From positions 24,089,585 to 24,153,584 of the forward strand of contig NC_067205.1 in assembly GCF_026262505.1 (NCBI RefSeq): DNA of 64,000 nucleotides. The letters run 5' to 3'. The DNA is from Trichomonas vaginalis G3. Its lineage: Eukaryota > Parabasalia > Trichomonadida > Trichomonadidae. The notes beneath the pieces are model-generated. The model was not told the origin of the DNA. It did no database searches and was given only the letters and a program-made list of their open reading frames with translations. The translations under genes and the position numbers were made by a program. Positions 29,800 through 37,960 of the stretch are shown one piece after another (the stretch's first letter is position 1; each line of letters begins with the position of its first letter).

Positions 29800-31320
29800 A
29801 TCGAAGCTTACTCAACACAGCATGAAGCAGTTTCTAATACACAATCTTACTAGTGGTGTTTCGGTCGCCAGCGCTCTCATAGGGGTGCTGATTTCAAAAA
29901 CCACTACTTCAAATTATTCAACAATACTCAATGCAGCATGAAGCAGCTACTACTGCTGTATCTTACTGGTAGTGTTTTGGTCGTTGGCTCTTGCACAGTC
30001 TCTCAGATTTTCAAAATTTTTTTCAACACTATCTTGTTTCGCTCTCAGAAAGCTATCCTACAAAGACATCGAAGCTTACTCAACACAGCATGAAGCAGTT
30101 TCTAATACACAATCTTACTAGTGGTGTTTCGGTCGCCAGCGCTCTCATAGGGGTGCTGATTTCAAAAACCACTACTTCAAATTATTCAACAATACTCAAT
30201 GCAGCATGAAGCAGCTACTACTGCTGTATCTTACTGGTAGTGTTTTGGTCGTTGGCTCTTGCACAGTCTCTCAGATTTTCAAAATTTTTTTTTTCAACAC
30301 TATCTTGTTTCGCTCTCAGAAAGCTATCCTACAAAGACATCGAAGCTTACTCAACACAGCATGAAGCAGTTTCTAATACACAATCTTACTAGTGGTGTTT
30401 CGGTCGCCAGCGCTCTCATAGGGGTGCTGATTTCAAAAACCACTACTTCAAATTATTCAACAATACTCAATGCAGCATGAAGCAGCTACTACTGCTGTAT
30501 CTTACTGGTAGTGTTTTGGTCGTTGGCTCTTGCACAGTCTCTCAGATTTTCAAAATTTTTTTTTCAACACTATCTTGTTTCGCTCTCAGAAAGCTATCCT
30601 ACAAAGACATCGAAGCTTACTCAACACAGCATGAAGCAGTTTCTAATACACAATCTTACTAGTGGTGTTTCGGTCGCCAGCGCTCTCATAGGGGTGCTGA
30701 TTTCAAAAACCACTACTTCAAATTATTCAACAATACTCAATGCAGCATGAAGCAGCTACTACTGCTGTATCTTACTGGTAGTGTTTTGGTCGTTGGCTCT
30801 TGCACAGTCTCTCAGATTTTCAAAATTTTTTTTTCAACACTATCTTGTTTCGCTCTCAGAAAGCTATCCTACAAAGACATCGAAGCTTACTCAACACAGC
30901 ATGAAGCAGTTTCTAATACACAATCTTACTAGTGGTGTTTCGGTCGCCAGCGCTCTCATAGGGGTGCTGATTTCAAAAACCACTACTTCAAATTATTCAA
31001 CAATACTCAATGCAGCATGAAGCAGCTACTACTGCTGTATCTTACTGGTAGTGTTTTGGTCGTTGGCTCTTGCACAGTCTCTCAGATTTTCAAAATTTTT
31101 TTTTCAACACTATCTTGTTTCGCTCTCAGAAAGCTATCCTACAAAGACATCGAAGCTTACTCAACACAGCATGAAGCAGTTTCTAATACACAATCTTACT
31201 AGTGGTGTTTCGGTCGCCAGCGCTCTCATAGGGGTGCTGATTTCAAAAACCACTACTTCAAATTATTCAACAATACTCAATGCAGCATGAAGCAGCTACT
31301 ACTGCTGTATCTTACTGGTA
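29800..31320. repeat. ~270-bp dimeric minisatellite (five full units and a part)
   Basis: Units begin near 29800, 30068, 30339, 30609, 30879 and 31149 (GACATCGAAGCTTACTC marks units 2-6). They are almost identical except for the length of a T run (7-10 T). Each unit is itself a diverged dimer: CAGCATGAAGCAGTTTCTAA with TCGGTCGCCAGCGCTCTC matches CAGCATGAAGCAGCTACTAC with TTGGTCGTTGGCTCTTGC. The many repeated ORFs in this stretch are a product of the tandem structure. Confidence 0.95.
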
Positions 31321-31373
31321 CTGTTCTTCGCTTCTTACTATCAACTCTAAAACTAGTTTGATGTATTATTTAT

Positions 31374-31640
31374 TCATATATAAATATATACATATATAAA
31401 ATATATACATATATAAATATATACATATATAAATATATACATATATACATATATAAATATATACATATATAAATATACATATATATAAATATACATATAT
31501 ATAAATATACATATATATAAATATACATTATATAAATATACATATATATAAATATACATATATATAAATATACATATATATAAATATACATATATATAAA
31601 TATACATATATATAAATATACATATATATAAATATATAAA
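31374..31640. repeat. AT microsatellite
   Basis: About 270 bp of ATATACATATATAA-type units. Long ORFs made of Tyr/Ile/Met here are artefacts of the repeat. Confidence 0.95.
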
Positions 31641-31716
31641 TAACAAAATACAATCAAAAAATAGTGTTTGGAAATTTAAGGTTAAGTGTCACTTTTTCGT
31701 AAATTCTACCACACTC

Positions 31717-31796
31717 CTGTTTCGTAATATGTGGTGCATATGGTTGCTGTGTCTTTTGCAACTGAACGTCTTGAATTAATCTTCCATTATTTTCTT
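31717..31796 (+). repeat. 80-bp direct repeat, right copy
   Basis: Identical to 24084-24163. It joins in frame to the N-terminal part of the polymerase gene. Confidence 0.95.
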
Positions 31797-32328
31797 TACA
31801 TTTCTCACAATGCTTTAAAAATCTTCTTTGGTTTTTCCTTTCTGGATCATCACGGATAGAATAAACTTCTTCTTTACAATATGGACAAACTTTATAGCCG
31901 GTGAGTGCTTCTACGTCTGTTATTCTGTCAGCGTGAAGTTTTCCACATGGACTCTGTGTTAATAAAATATTTACTGTTTCAAATTCTGGATCTATCATTA
32001 TTGATTCCACTAATGGAAAGTCTACCTTATTTATGTCCACGTCTTCCGGTTGAGGATCACAATAATAGAAATCAATATTAACATTTAACATTCTCGCTAA
32101 TCTCTCACTTTCTGATGAAATGTCAAACCCTTCATATGCATCTATTGCTTCATTTAAATAGCTTCTACGAGTTTTAGGATTAACACCATCAGGAATGTTA
32201 TAGAAGCGTTTAAATAACCTTCTACCTTCTGCTCTAATTTGATTATCATTCATTTTAGCGGTTCCGTTTTTGTTCATTTATGTAAGAATAAAAAAAAAAT
32301 TAAAAAATTAAAAAATAAAGTTTATTTT

Positions 32329-33189
32329 TTAAAGCCCATAAAATGAATTAAGAACACATAAATTTTTATCATCTGCGACGTGACGAATACATTTTAATTT
32401 ACTCAAGAATGCGTACCCCGATACATTAAATCTAATTCCTGTCTTATTTAATTTCACAACTTTGAAAAGGAATGTATGAATAGCTATAAAATGATGAGAA
32501 GATGTTTTATGGGTTGCTTCCATTTTTTCTGAAATAAATGAATAAATATAATGCTTATACGTTTTCATATCTTTTATGTTCTTAATAACGAATGGTATAG
32601 ACCTTTCCACTTCGTCTTCCTTCGGTGCTGTTCTTTCATATGAAACATTATTGGTATCTTCAACAATGAAACCACAATCACACAAAATTTTATAGGTTCC
32701 AATGGTTTCTTTTGATATTTTATCTAATAAATCAAAAACTTTATCAACACCTGTGCATTTATTTAAATAATAATTTGTGTAAATATCATGATCTTCTTTC
32801 TTAATCGTATTAGTTGCATATGTCACGTTTTTAAGAGCTTTTTTGAATTTCTCAGAATCGAGAGGGGGTGAAAGTAGGATACAGGGGTATTTTTCATTAT
32901 CAATAAATTGTAACTTATGTTTATGAATAAATTTTGTACCTTCTTCAGAAAGTGTTTCGTCTATTTCACCATCTAATAAATTTTGTGTTGATTCTGAGAC
33001 ATAATTTTTATATCTTTCTTCATGAGATTTCTGAACTTCTGATTCTGAAGCTGGGATATTCATTAAACCCTCTACTTCATTTTCATTATATTTTTCAACT
33101 TCTCTTAATTCCTTAATTTTTTCATCTATTTCATCTCTTATTTTTTCCAGTCTTTCAATTTCAATTTCATCATATTCATCATCATCTTT
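32329..33189 (-). pseudogene. Maverick A hypothetical gene, 3' part (broken by Maverick B)
   Basis: This part encodes about 285 residues. It opens with an acidic coiled coil (YDEIEIERLEKIRDEIDEKI), then a domain with several Cys and His (ILCDCGFIVEDTNNV and EATHKTSSHHFIAIHTFLF), and ends VLNSFYGL. Its true 5' end is 21 kb away at 54552-54814, on the other side of Maverick B. An apparent in-frame extension to 33258 is Maverick B terminal-repeat sequence. I do not recognise the domain; I checked it for a Ulp1/adenain-type protease pattern and did not find one. Confidence 0.7.
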
Positions 33190-33394
33190 AGTTAGTATCC
33201 CTAAGTTGTGTACGGAGGCACTGCGAGCCTCCTTACCCATTATATGTGAATCTGACACTTTACAAAACCATTAACGTATATTTTACAACACAAACGACAA
33301 CACTAACTTAACATTAAATATTTACAAAGCCGCCAACCACTTCACTTCACTAACGTTTTCACAAACGACTTCACTAATGTAAAAATAAACGTTC

Positions 33395-33715
33395 TCACTT
33401 ACAAAAGTATTGCAACTCCTCCCATTGCTGTGCTTCACATAACAGCTCATAATCTTCTGACTCACTTTCTTCTTCATATAGGTCAAAGTCACTGTCAAAA
33501 TAAATGTTAGTAAGTTTTGACAAATGTAATGAAACACGTTTACCGTTTGTATCGTATGCTTGTATAAACTTTCCATTCTTCATTCCTTCATAAACGCTCA
33601 AACTAACTTTACCCTTTCTCCCTCGTATCTGATAGAATGTATTTTCACGAGGAACGAAGAACAAATTCTTGAACTCATGACCGTTGTAGTTTGTTATCTC
33701 AATAGTTTTCGTCAT
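33395..33715 (-). CDS. Terminal-repeat gene of Maverick B, left copy
   Basis: 106 residues, MTKTIEITNYNGHEFKNLFF at the start, then an RGRKGKVSL segment and an acidic end (YEEESESEDYELL). Start at tatataaATG after a long T-rich tract. It reads outward, towards the element end, unlike the terminal gene of Maverick A. The identical copy is at 54026-54346. No family recognised. As in A, a gene present at both ends could serve the termini, but this is a guess. Confidence 0.75.
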   Translation of the reverse strand: MTKTIEITNYNGHEFKNLFFVPRENTFYQIRGRKGKVSLSVYEGMKNGKFIQAYDTNGKRVSLHLSKLTNIYFDSDFDLYEEESESEDYELLCEAQQWEELQYFCK

Positions 33716-33863
33716 TTATATAAAAATAAAATAAAAATAAAATATAAAAATAAACTTAAAAATTAATGATATCACCACCCTCACACGTATGAAAACATAG
33801 CACAAAAATAAATTTAGGTGAAGTGGTGAGATCTCACCTCTTTTTTCACCTCTTTTCTCACCC

Positions 33864-33896
33864 TAGCCGCAAAGCGGCTCTGACCCTTTGGGTCTG
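33864..33896. repeat. Double mini-hairpin present in one TIR only
   Basis: AGCCGC-AAA-GCGGCT (33865-33879) is followed by GACCC-TTT-GGGTC (33882-33894). The flanking bases are the same as in the right TIR, where GGGTGAGAAAAG joins directly to GTTGAATTC on the complementary strand. So about 32 bp have been gained on the left or lost on the right. Confidence 0.9.
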
Positions 33897-33910
33897 TTGA
33901 ATTCATTGCT

Positions 33911-34147
33911 TTATAACTCTCTTCCTTTCTCCAACTCTTCTAACTTCTTCCTAAGTTCAGCAATGTTGTCCTCATGAAGTTTAATCTTCCTTAATATACC
34001 TTCTCTATCTAATGGTTGCTTTATCTTTCTAAACTGAACTCTACCATCCTTCATAGTATGAACGTAAAAACCTTCTGGAATAATTCCTGATTTAATGTAT
34101 TCTACCAAAAACTTTTGTTTCATTGCTTCAGTGACTTTAGTCGTCAT
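33911..34147 (-). CDS. Small Maverick B protein with C-terminal coiled coil
   Basis: Start at the ATG giving MTTKVTEAMKQKFLVEYIKS. The middle (GFYVHTMKDGRVQFRKIKQP) looks like a small beta domain. The end (LHEDNIAELRKKLEELEKG) is a clear coiled coil. 78 residues. Its end overlaps the inner edge of the left TIR. Function unknown. Confidence 0.6.
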   Translation of the reverse strand: MTTKVTEAMKQKFLVEYIKSGIIPEGFYVHTMKDGRVQFRKIKQPLDREGILRKIKLHEDNIAELRKKLEELEKGREL

Positions 34148-34195
34148 TTCAATCAAATAAAAATGTTCAAATAAAATAAAAATAACGTTATTTTT

Positions 34196-34666
34196 TCAGT
34201 AAGGAAACGCAGGAGTTTTACGATTTATTTGAGGCGTAGGTTCTGGTTTAAATGTTGGAGTCGGTTTAGGAGTTGACTTTTGAACAGGAGTTTGTACTTC
34301 CATAGGTTCAGGAGTCATTGAAGGTTTTGCTTGTGAAGGCGTTGGTGTTGACGTTGGTTTTGACGAAGGTGTTGGAGTTTGTTTAACTTCAGCTACTTCA
34401 GTATTATTTATAACATTTGCTTTATTTCTTTTCAACATCATAACTGCTCCTGCTGTAGCTAGCAAACCTAGTGGGAGACCATATTTTATATAAGGACTTG
34501 ACCAAATGCTATTTTTGACAGGAGCTGGTGGAACACCTAACCTTGGTGAAACTGCTCTTTGCCATTGTGCAGCTCGTAAGAAATATTCAATAGGTGCTCC
34601 ATAATCGTTTGGTAAAGTTTGTTTCACAGATGGTGAAGGTTCACGAGAGCTTGATGAAGAACTCAT
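34196..34666 (-). CDS. Single-span membrane protein with Pro/Thr tail
   Basis: 156 residues, MSSSSSSREPSPSVKQTLPN at the start. One hydrophobic segment near residues 60-79 (YIKYGLPLGLLATAGAVMML) is followed by a basic flank (KRNK) and about 70 residues of Pro/Thr/Lys repeats (TPTPSSKPTSTPTPSQ). Start at gcttataaATG. It lies just downstream of the major capsid gene, so it may be a virion membrane or minor structural protein. Not recognised. Confidence 0.65.
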   Translation of the reverse strand: MSSSSSSREPSPSVKQTLPNDYGAPIEYFLRAAQWQRAVSPRLGVPPAPVKNSIWSSPYIKYGLPLGLLATAGAVMMLKRNKANVINNTEVAEVKQTPTPSSKPTSTPTPSQAKPSMTPEPMEVQTPVQKSTPKPTPTFKPEPTPQINRKTPAFPY

Positions 34667-34761
34667 TTATAAGCTTTAAAAATAAACGTTCATCCTTTAT
34701 TCCTCACTGTCGTCAGTTGCTAAGTTATAGTCGTCAATCTTATTATTGGTATGCCTGACTG

Positions 34762-36267
34762 TCACTTGATTGCAAAGCAACAATCCCTCATAAATCCAAT
34801 AAGTGGCTTTGGTACATTTTCAGTTGCTAGTTCAATAGGTCCTTTAACAGACAATTTGTATGTTATTGGAGCAGTAGATGTTTGACCTTGCTGGAAGCAA
34901 AAGTCCACTTCTGTTGGAAAACCACATAAGAAATGTGTGTTGTCATAGCTATCCCATTTATGTTCCACACTACCATCATCCACCAATGACCTCATAACAT
35001 CTTCATTAAATCCTATCATATCATTGTTTGTATTGCAAGCGTTCGCAACCATTTCATAAAATACAGGTCCATATGATTTTTCAGGTTCTGCAGGCATATT
35101 TCCATAAGCTCCCATGGAAAGCTGAAGATATTTAAACTTAGGGTTCTCAAAATTAACATAATAGTTGTCTTTCTTTCTAAATAGTGCCCAAATACTTTTA
35201 ACATTAATAGGCGTATAAGCTGCTGTAAATGTTGCACTTGAACTATCTGTATTCTTTGAGAATGAACCGTCCATAGGAATCCAATCCATAACTTTAACAG
35301 GAAAACATAAAGCCTCGTTTGTATAATGTTCTACAAGTTCTGTATAAATGTTAGGGTCTAAAGAGAATGACTTTGGATGAATGAAACATTCATTAAAATC
35401 CATCTTTGTTCGAAATAGTTGCTGGGTTACAGTTGTAATAGTAACTGTTCCACTAGCTTCTACTGCCTTCGTTATCATAGTGAATGGTTCATTCCATGGA
35501 ACAAATTTATTTGTCGGTGGATTTGAATCTGAAGCAAATGCAACTTTAAGAGTTGGATTGAAAGCAATGATATCATTTACAGATATAGATGTGCATTGTA
35601 AGGCGTCGCTACTGAACTTTACTTTAAGCTGAATGTTTCCTGCAAAAGCTGGAATAAATCGAATAGCTTCTAATGGAAGGAATCTTCTAACAGGAATTCT
35701 TAAACGAAGCTTAAAATCAAATGATTTTCCTGCTGTAATTGGACCACTAACAATTTGTCCTGTTCTGCATGTTCCCGAATGACTCCATACATCTTCATGT
35801 CGAGTCTTTGAGAAAACATCTACTTTCTTTATTTGTTCGGTAGTTTGTGAGTTTGAAGTTATATATGCTTCTTCTCTTGCGTTGTCTTGAGAATATACGA
35901 TACGACCATTTGCAAGGATTTGATATCCAGCAACTGCATAGAAAGCGTCATCGAAACCAATCCAAAATCCTGGTGGGTTTGTTTTATTGGAACCTGAACC
36001 AATTTCTTTATCTACAATAAATTGACCTTCCATTTTATACGTAATGAATGTATTGTAAAGGTCCAACATATTTTCACCAGGAGGTGAGAGATTGAATGTT
36101 ACCCATGTGTTATCTTTAGCAGTTCCAGGTTGTGATGGAATCTTTGCGTCAGAATATTTTCTATTAGTGTCACCAATTTGAACTGCATTGTCTATGATAT
36201 CGAAATATGAGCGAATCTGATGAATATGCTCTGCTGGAGTAAATTCGTTTAACTGTTCGTTCTGCAT
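34762..36267 (-). CDS. Major capsid protein of Maverick B
   Basis: 501 residues, intact. The N-terminal region has the look of Maverick and virophage double jelly-roll capsid proteins: an opening helix (MQNEQLNEFTPAEHIHQIRS), then SYFDIIDNAVQIGDTNR and NLSPPGENMLDLYNTFITYK. Many beta-rich stretches follow (FKLRLRIPVRRFLPLEAI). It should form the trimeric capsomer. It is on the minus strand in a cluster with the membrane protein and a Pro/Lys-rich protein. No sequence similarity to the A capsid is visible by eye, which marks A and B as separate lineages. Assignment rests on size, pattern and the known Maverick gene set. Confidence 0.75.
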   Translation of the reverse strand: MQNEQLNEFTPAEHIHQIRSYFDIIDNAVQIGDTNRKYSDAKIPSQPGTAKDNTWVTFNLSPPGENMLDLYNTFITYKMEGQFIVDKEIGSGSNKTNPPGFWIGFDDAFYAVAGYQILANGRIVYSQDNAREEAYITSNSQTTEQIKKVDVFSKTRHEDVWSHSGTCRTGQIVSGPITAGKSFDFKLRLRIPVRRFLPLEAIRFIPAFAGNIQLKVKFSSDALQCTSISVNDIIAFNPTLKVAFASDSNPPTNKFVPWNEPFTMITKAVEASGTVTITTVTQQLFRTKMDFNECFIHPKSFSLDPNIYTELVEHYTNEALCFPVKVMDWIPMDGSFSKNTDSSSATFTAAYTPINVKSIWALFRKKDNYYVNFENPKFKYLQLSMGAYGNMPAEPEKSYGPVFYEMVANACNTNNDMIGFNEDVMRSLVDDGSVEHKWDSYDNTHFLCGFPTEVDFCFQQGQTSTAPITYKLSVKGPIELATENVPKPLIGFMRDCCFAIK

Positions 36268-36294
36268 GTATTTACTTCAGATAAAAATATCTAT

Positions 36295-36725
36295 TTACTT
36301 CATTATTCTCACTCTTCTTCTTGGCATTCGTGGTGGAAGTTGTTTCTTGACATTTTCAATGAACTGTACATTCTCTTTTGTCTCAACTTCTTTCACTGGC
36401 GGGTCAGGGTTCTTTGACTCGGTTTGTTTTTCAATGAAATTCACGAACTTTGCAATAAGCTCTTGGTTCGTTATTGAAAGTACATCTGGCTTCTTTTCTT
36501 GTTCTATTGACTTTTCAGTTTGAACAGAAGGTTTTATATGGGCTTCGTGGACTTCACCCTTGCCATGCACCTTAATGTTGTCGCTCTCTGCATTCGCTAA
36601 TGGAACCTTTCTTTTTCTTACATATATTTTACCATCTTTACTCTGACTTACGTAATAGAAAGGATGTTGTATTCCTCTTGCGTCATTTAATATAATAGAC
36701 TCTCGTCTGATTTTGACAAGCTCAT
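36295..36725 (-). pseudogene. Maverick B Lys/Pro-rich protein, frameshift near the start
   Basis: The open frame continues from 36295 up to about 36720 and encodes a small domain (GIQHPFYYVSQSKDGKIYVR), then a charged linker, then a basic end (LPPRMPRRRVRIMK). The only suitable ATG (36725) is in another frame and the correct frame has a stop just before it, so one base has been lost or gained right after the start. The gene diverges from the next one with 45 bp between. Function unknown. Confidence 0.55.
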
Positions 36726-36770
36726 TTTACATCGGTTAAAGTTTTAATTTAGTTTTTTATCTGCAGTCAA

Positions 36771-37022
36771 ATGACTCAGACAAGCCCTACGGACAAGACC
36801 CAAGGGGTCATAGATGTTGAAGCATTGAAGAAAGAAATTCGTGAGCAAATTTTATCCGAACTGAAGGAACAAAAACAAGAACAAAAGCCAGAGAGACCAA
36901 AGAGAAAACTTAGTGAAAAACAACTAGCTGCATTAGCTGCTGGAAGACAAAGAACCCACGTTTGCTGGCGAAAAAGCTAGAGAAGAAGCAAAAGCAAAGA
37001 AGCTGAAGCAAAGAAAGAGTAA
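36771..37022 (+). pseudogene. Small Lys/Glu-rich Maverick B protein (frameshifted), with mini-hairpin
   Basis: Begins MTQTSPTDKTQGVIDVEALK and continues as a charged helix (LSELKEQKQEQKPERPKRKL). The frame breaks after AAGRQ near 36945, and the basic, Ala/Lys-rich coding pattern goes on in other frames to about 37022. A mini-hairpin GACCC-AAG-GGGTC (36797-36809) encodes part of the first 15 residues. It is probably a basic nucleic-acid-associated protein. Confidence 0.5.
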
Positions 37023-37046
37023 ATGGTTTATTTTTATCCAAACTAA

Positions 37047-37899
37047 ATGTATAGACAAATACCTTTATCTGTTGCGTTCAGTAGTGAAAACCCTGACGTC
37101 AAAATAAAGGGGAACAGAGTAACGTTTAAGTTTCCAACAGACTGGATTGTGAACATAAATGAAGAGAAGTACATTGGCATAACATCTATGTATATAACAC
37201 GTGCTTTCAGAAAGGTTGACTTTATACTTCAAGTCGAGATAGAAAATGACGAACAGTCTTTAAGCGCCCAAAACATTCACATATACAAATACTTTAAAGA
37301 CGATACAACATTGTTGCAATGTATGATTTCATTTAATGAGATGTTCGAGAAAAAGTTCAACATTGAAGTACAAACTTTACAGCCTTTACGTGAGTTTCTT
37401 GCACAACTGAAAGAAGAAGGTAGTCAGCCACAACTTATAGACTTTCATTATGAATTTAATGAAAATGAAGATGGAACTCATGACTGTCAATTCATTGTAT
37501 TCTCACCATTCAATGAAGTCGCTAAAAAGAAAGAAAATCCATTACGTATAAGATTTCAAATCTCTGAACCAAGTGATGATTTTAAGAATGTTTTCAATTA
37601 TGATGCAATGCTTCCGAGGAAAAATGAATTTTCAAAGATTGTAACACCTGGCATTTGGGATAGAAAGCAAGCATATTTACTCTAATATAGCCAAAGGCGT
37701 TGAAAATGAGTTCATTGGTCATACAAGAACTTCACCACTTCCTAACCCTAAATACTATAAATTAACTGGCTTCAATCGTGAGTTTTGGATAGACATGTTC
37801 TCCACTCATGACCATAAATGTCCAGTGTTCTTGCCTCCAGATAAGGACTGTCTCTACATTGAAGCACAACTCTTAAACTCTACCATCGCAGTATTGTAA
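37047..37899 (+). pseudogene. Candidate minor capsid protein of Maverick B (one frameshift)
   Basis: The first 212 codons (MYRQIPLSVAFSSENPDVKI at the start) run to 37685. The frame then breaks near 37675 and continues with NIAKGVENEFIGHTRTSPLP and HKCPVFLPPDKDCLYIEAQL to TAA at 37899, total about 284 codons. The pattern VTFKFPTDWIVNINEEKYIG is echoed in another B gene (52265-53146: YEYPRHWVEYVGGEKAIEIR), so the two may be related beta-rich virion proteins. I infer a minor capsid or penton role from this and from location beside the capsid gene. Confidence 0.5.
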
Positions 37900-37960
37900 A
37901 ATCTACGCTAGCTTTATTTTTATCACGAATGACCTCATTGCTGACAAAAATAAAATGACC

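Larger units (their letters stand above)
24164..31716. mobile_element. Composite insertion with imperfect TIRs and 80-bp target duplication
   Basis: 7553 bp lie between the two 80-bp repeats. The ends form a 31-bp imperfect inverted repeat: the left end begins GAAAAAACCAGAATTTTCG and the right end, reverse complemented, GAGTGTGGTAGAATTTACG. Both then share AAAAAGTGACAC. Removing the nested DDE transposon leaves about 2.2 kb with no ORF of its own, mostly a ~270-bp minisatellite and an AT microsatellite. So it looks like a non-autonomous element. An 80-bp duplication is far longer than the 2-11 bp of ordinary DNA transposons. I do not know the family. Confidence 0.75.
21198..32277 (-). pseudogene. 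Protein-primed DNA polymerase B of Maverick A (nonsense, split by insertion)
   Basis: The N-terminal part is 32277-31717, starting MNKNGTAKMNDNQIRAEGRR with a Cys pair (VCPYCKEEV). It stops at the insertion, and the frame resumes at 24163 after the 80-bp repeat. Exonuclease motifs: TFDFETLE near 24010, GFNSGKFDLNLI near 23690, HYCNKDVEIM near 23280. An HNH-like zinc module (CKMCGKAF, LDRIDNEKPHTKENC, CCYCNIVKSNKD) lies at 22830-22970. Polymerase motifs: DFNSLYPSSF near 22570, SLNGSYGYD near 22000, and EGDTDSSY near 21720, followed at once by a TAG (21705-21707). The frame stays open past that stop to 21198 and carries CPKCYTSF. In all about 1150 codons, as usual for Maverick polymerases. Start at cataaATG. 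Confidence 0.9.
33190..33927. repeat. Maverick B left terminal inverted repeat (with extra hairpin pair)
   Basis: Matches the reverse complement of 53845-54551, except that about 32 bp at 33864-33896 are missing from the right copy. Near its outer end is the hairpin GGAGGC-ACTGCGA-GCCTCC (33214-33232). Further in are repeated GGTGAG boxes around the palindrome GGTGAGATCTCACC. Confidence 0.9.

Noticed and set aside
29800-31320. CRISPR-like or gene-family interpretation of the repeated ORFs
   Set aside because: The ~270-bp units are directly adjacent without spacers, and the ORFs repeat with them. This is a eukaryotic minisatellite.
31370-31657. ORFs rich in Tyr, Ile and Met
   Set aside because: Pure translation of the AT microsatellite.
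32329-33258. Maverick cysteine protease (Ulp1/adenain type)
   Set aside because: His and Cys residues are present, but I could not see the ordered His, Asp, Gln, Cys motif set. Also the N-terminus to 33258 is foreign TIR sequence.
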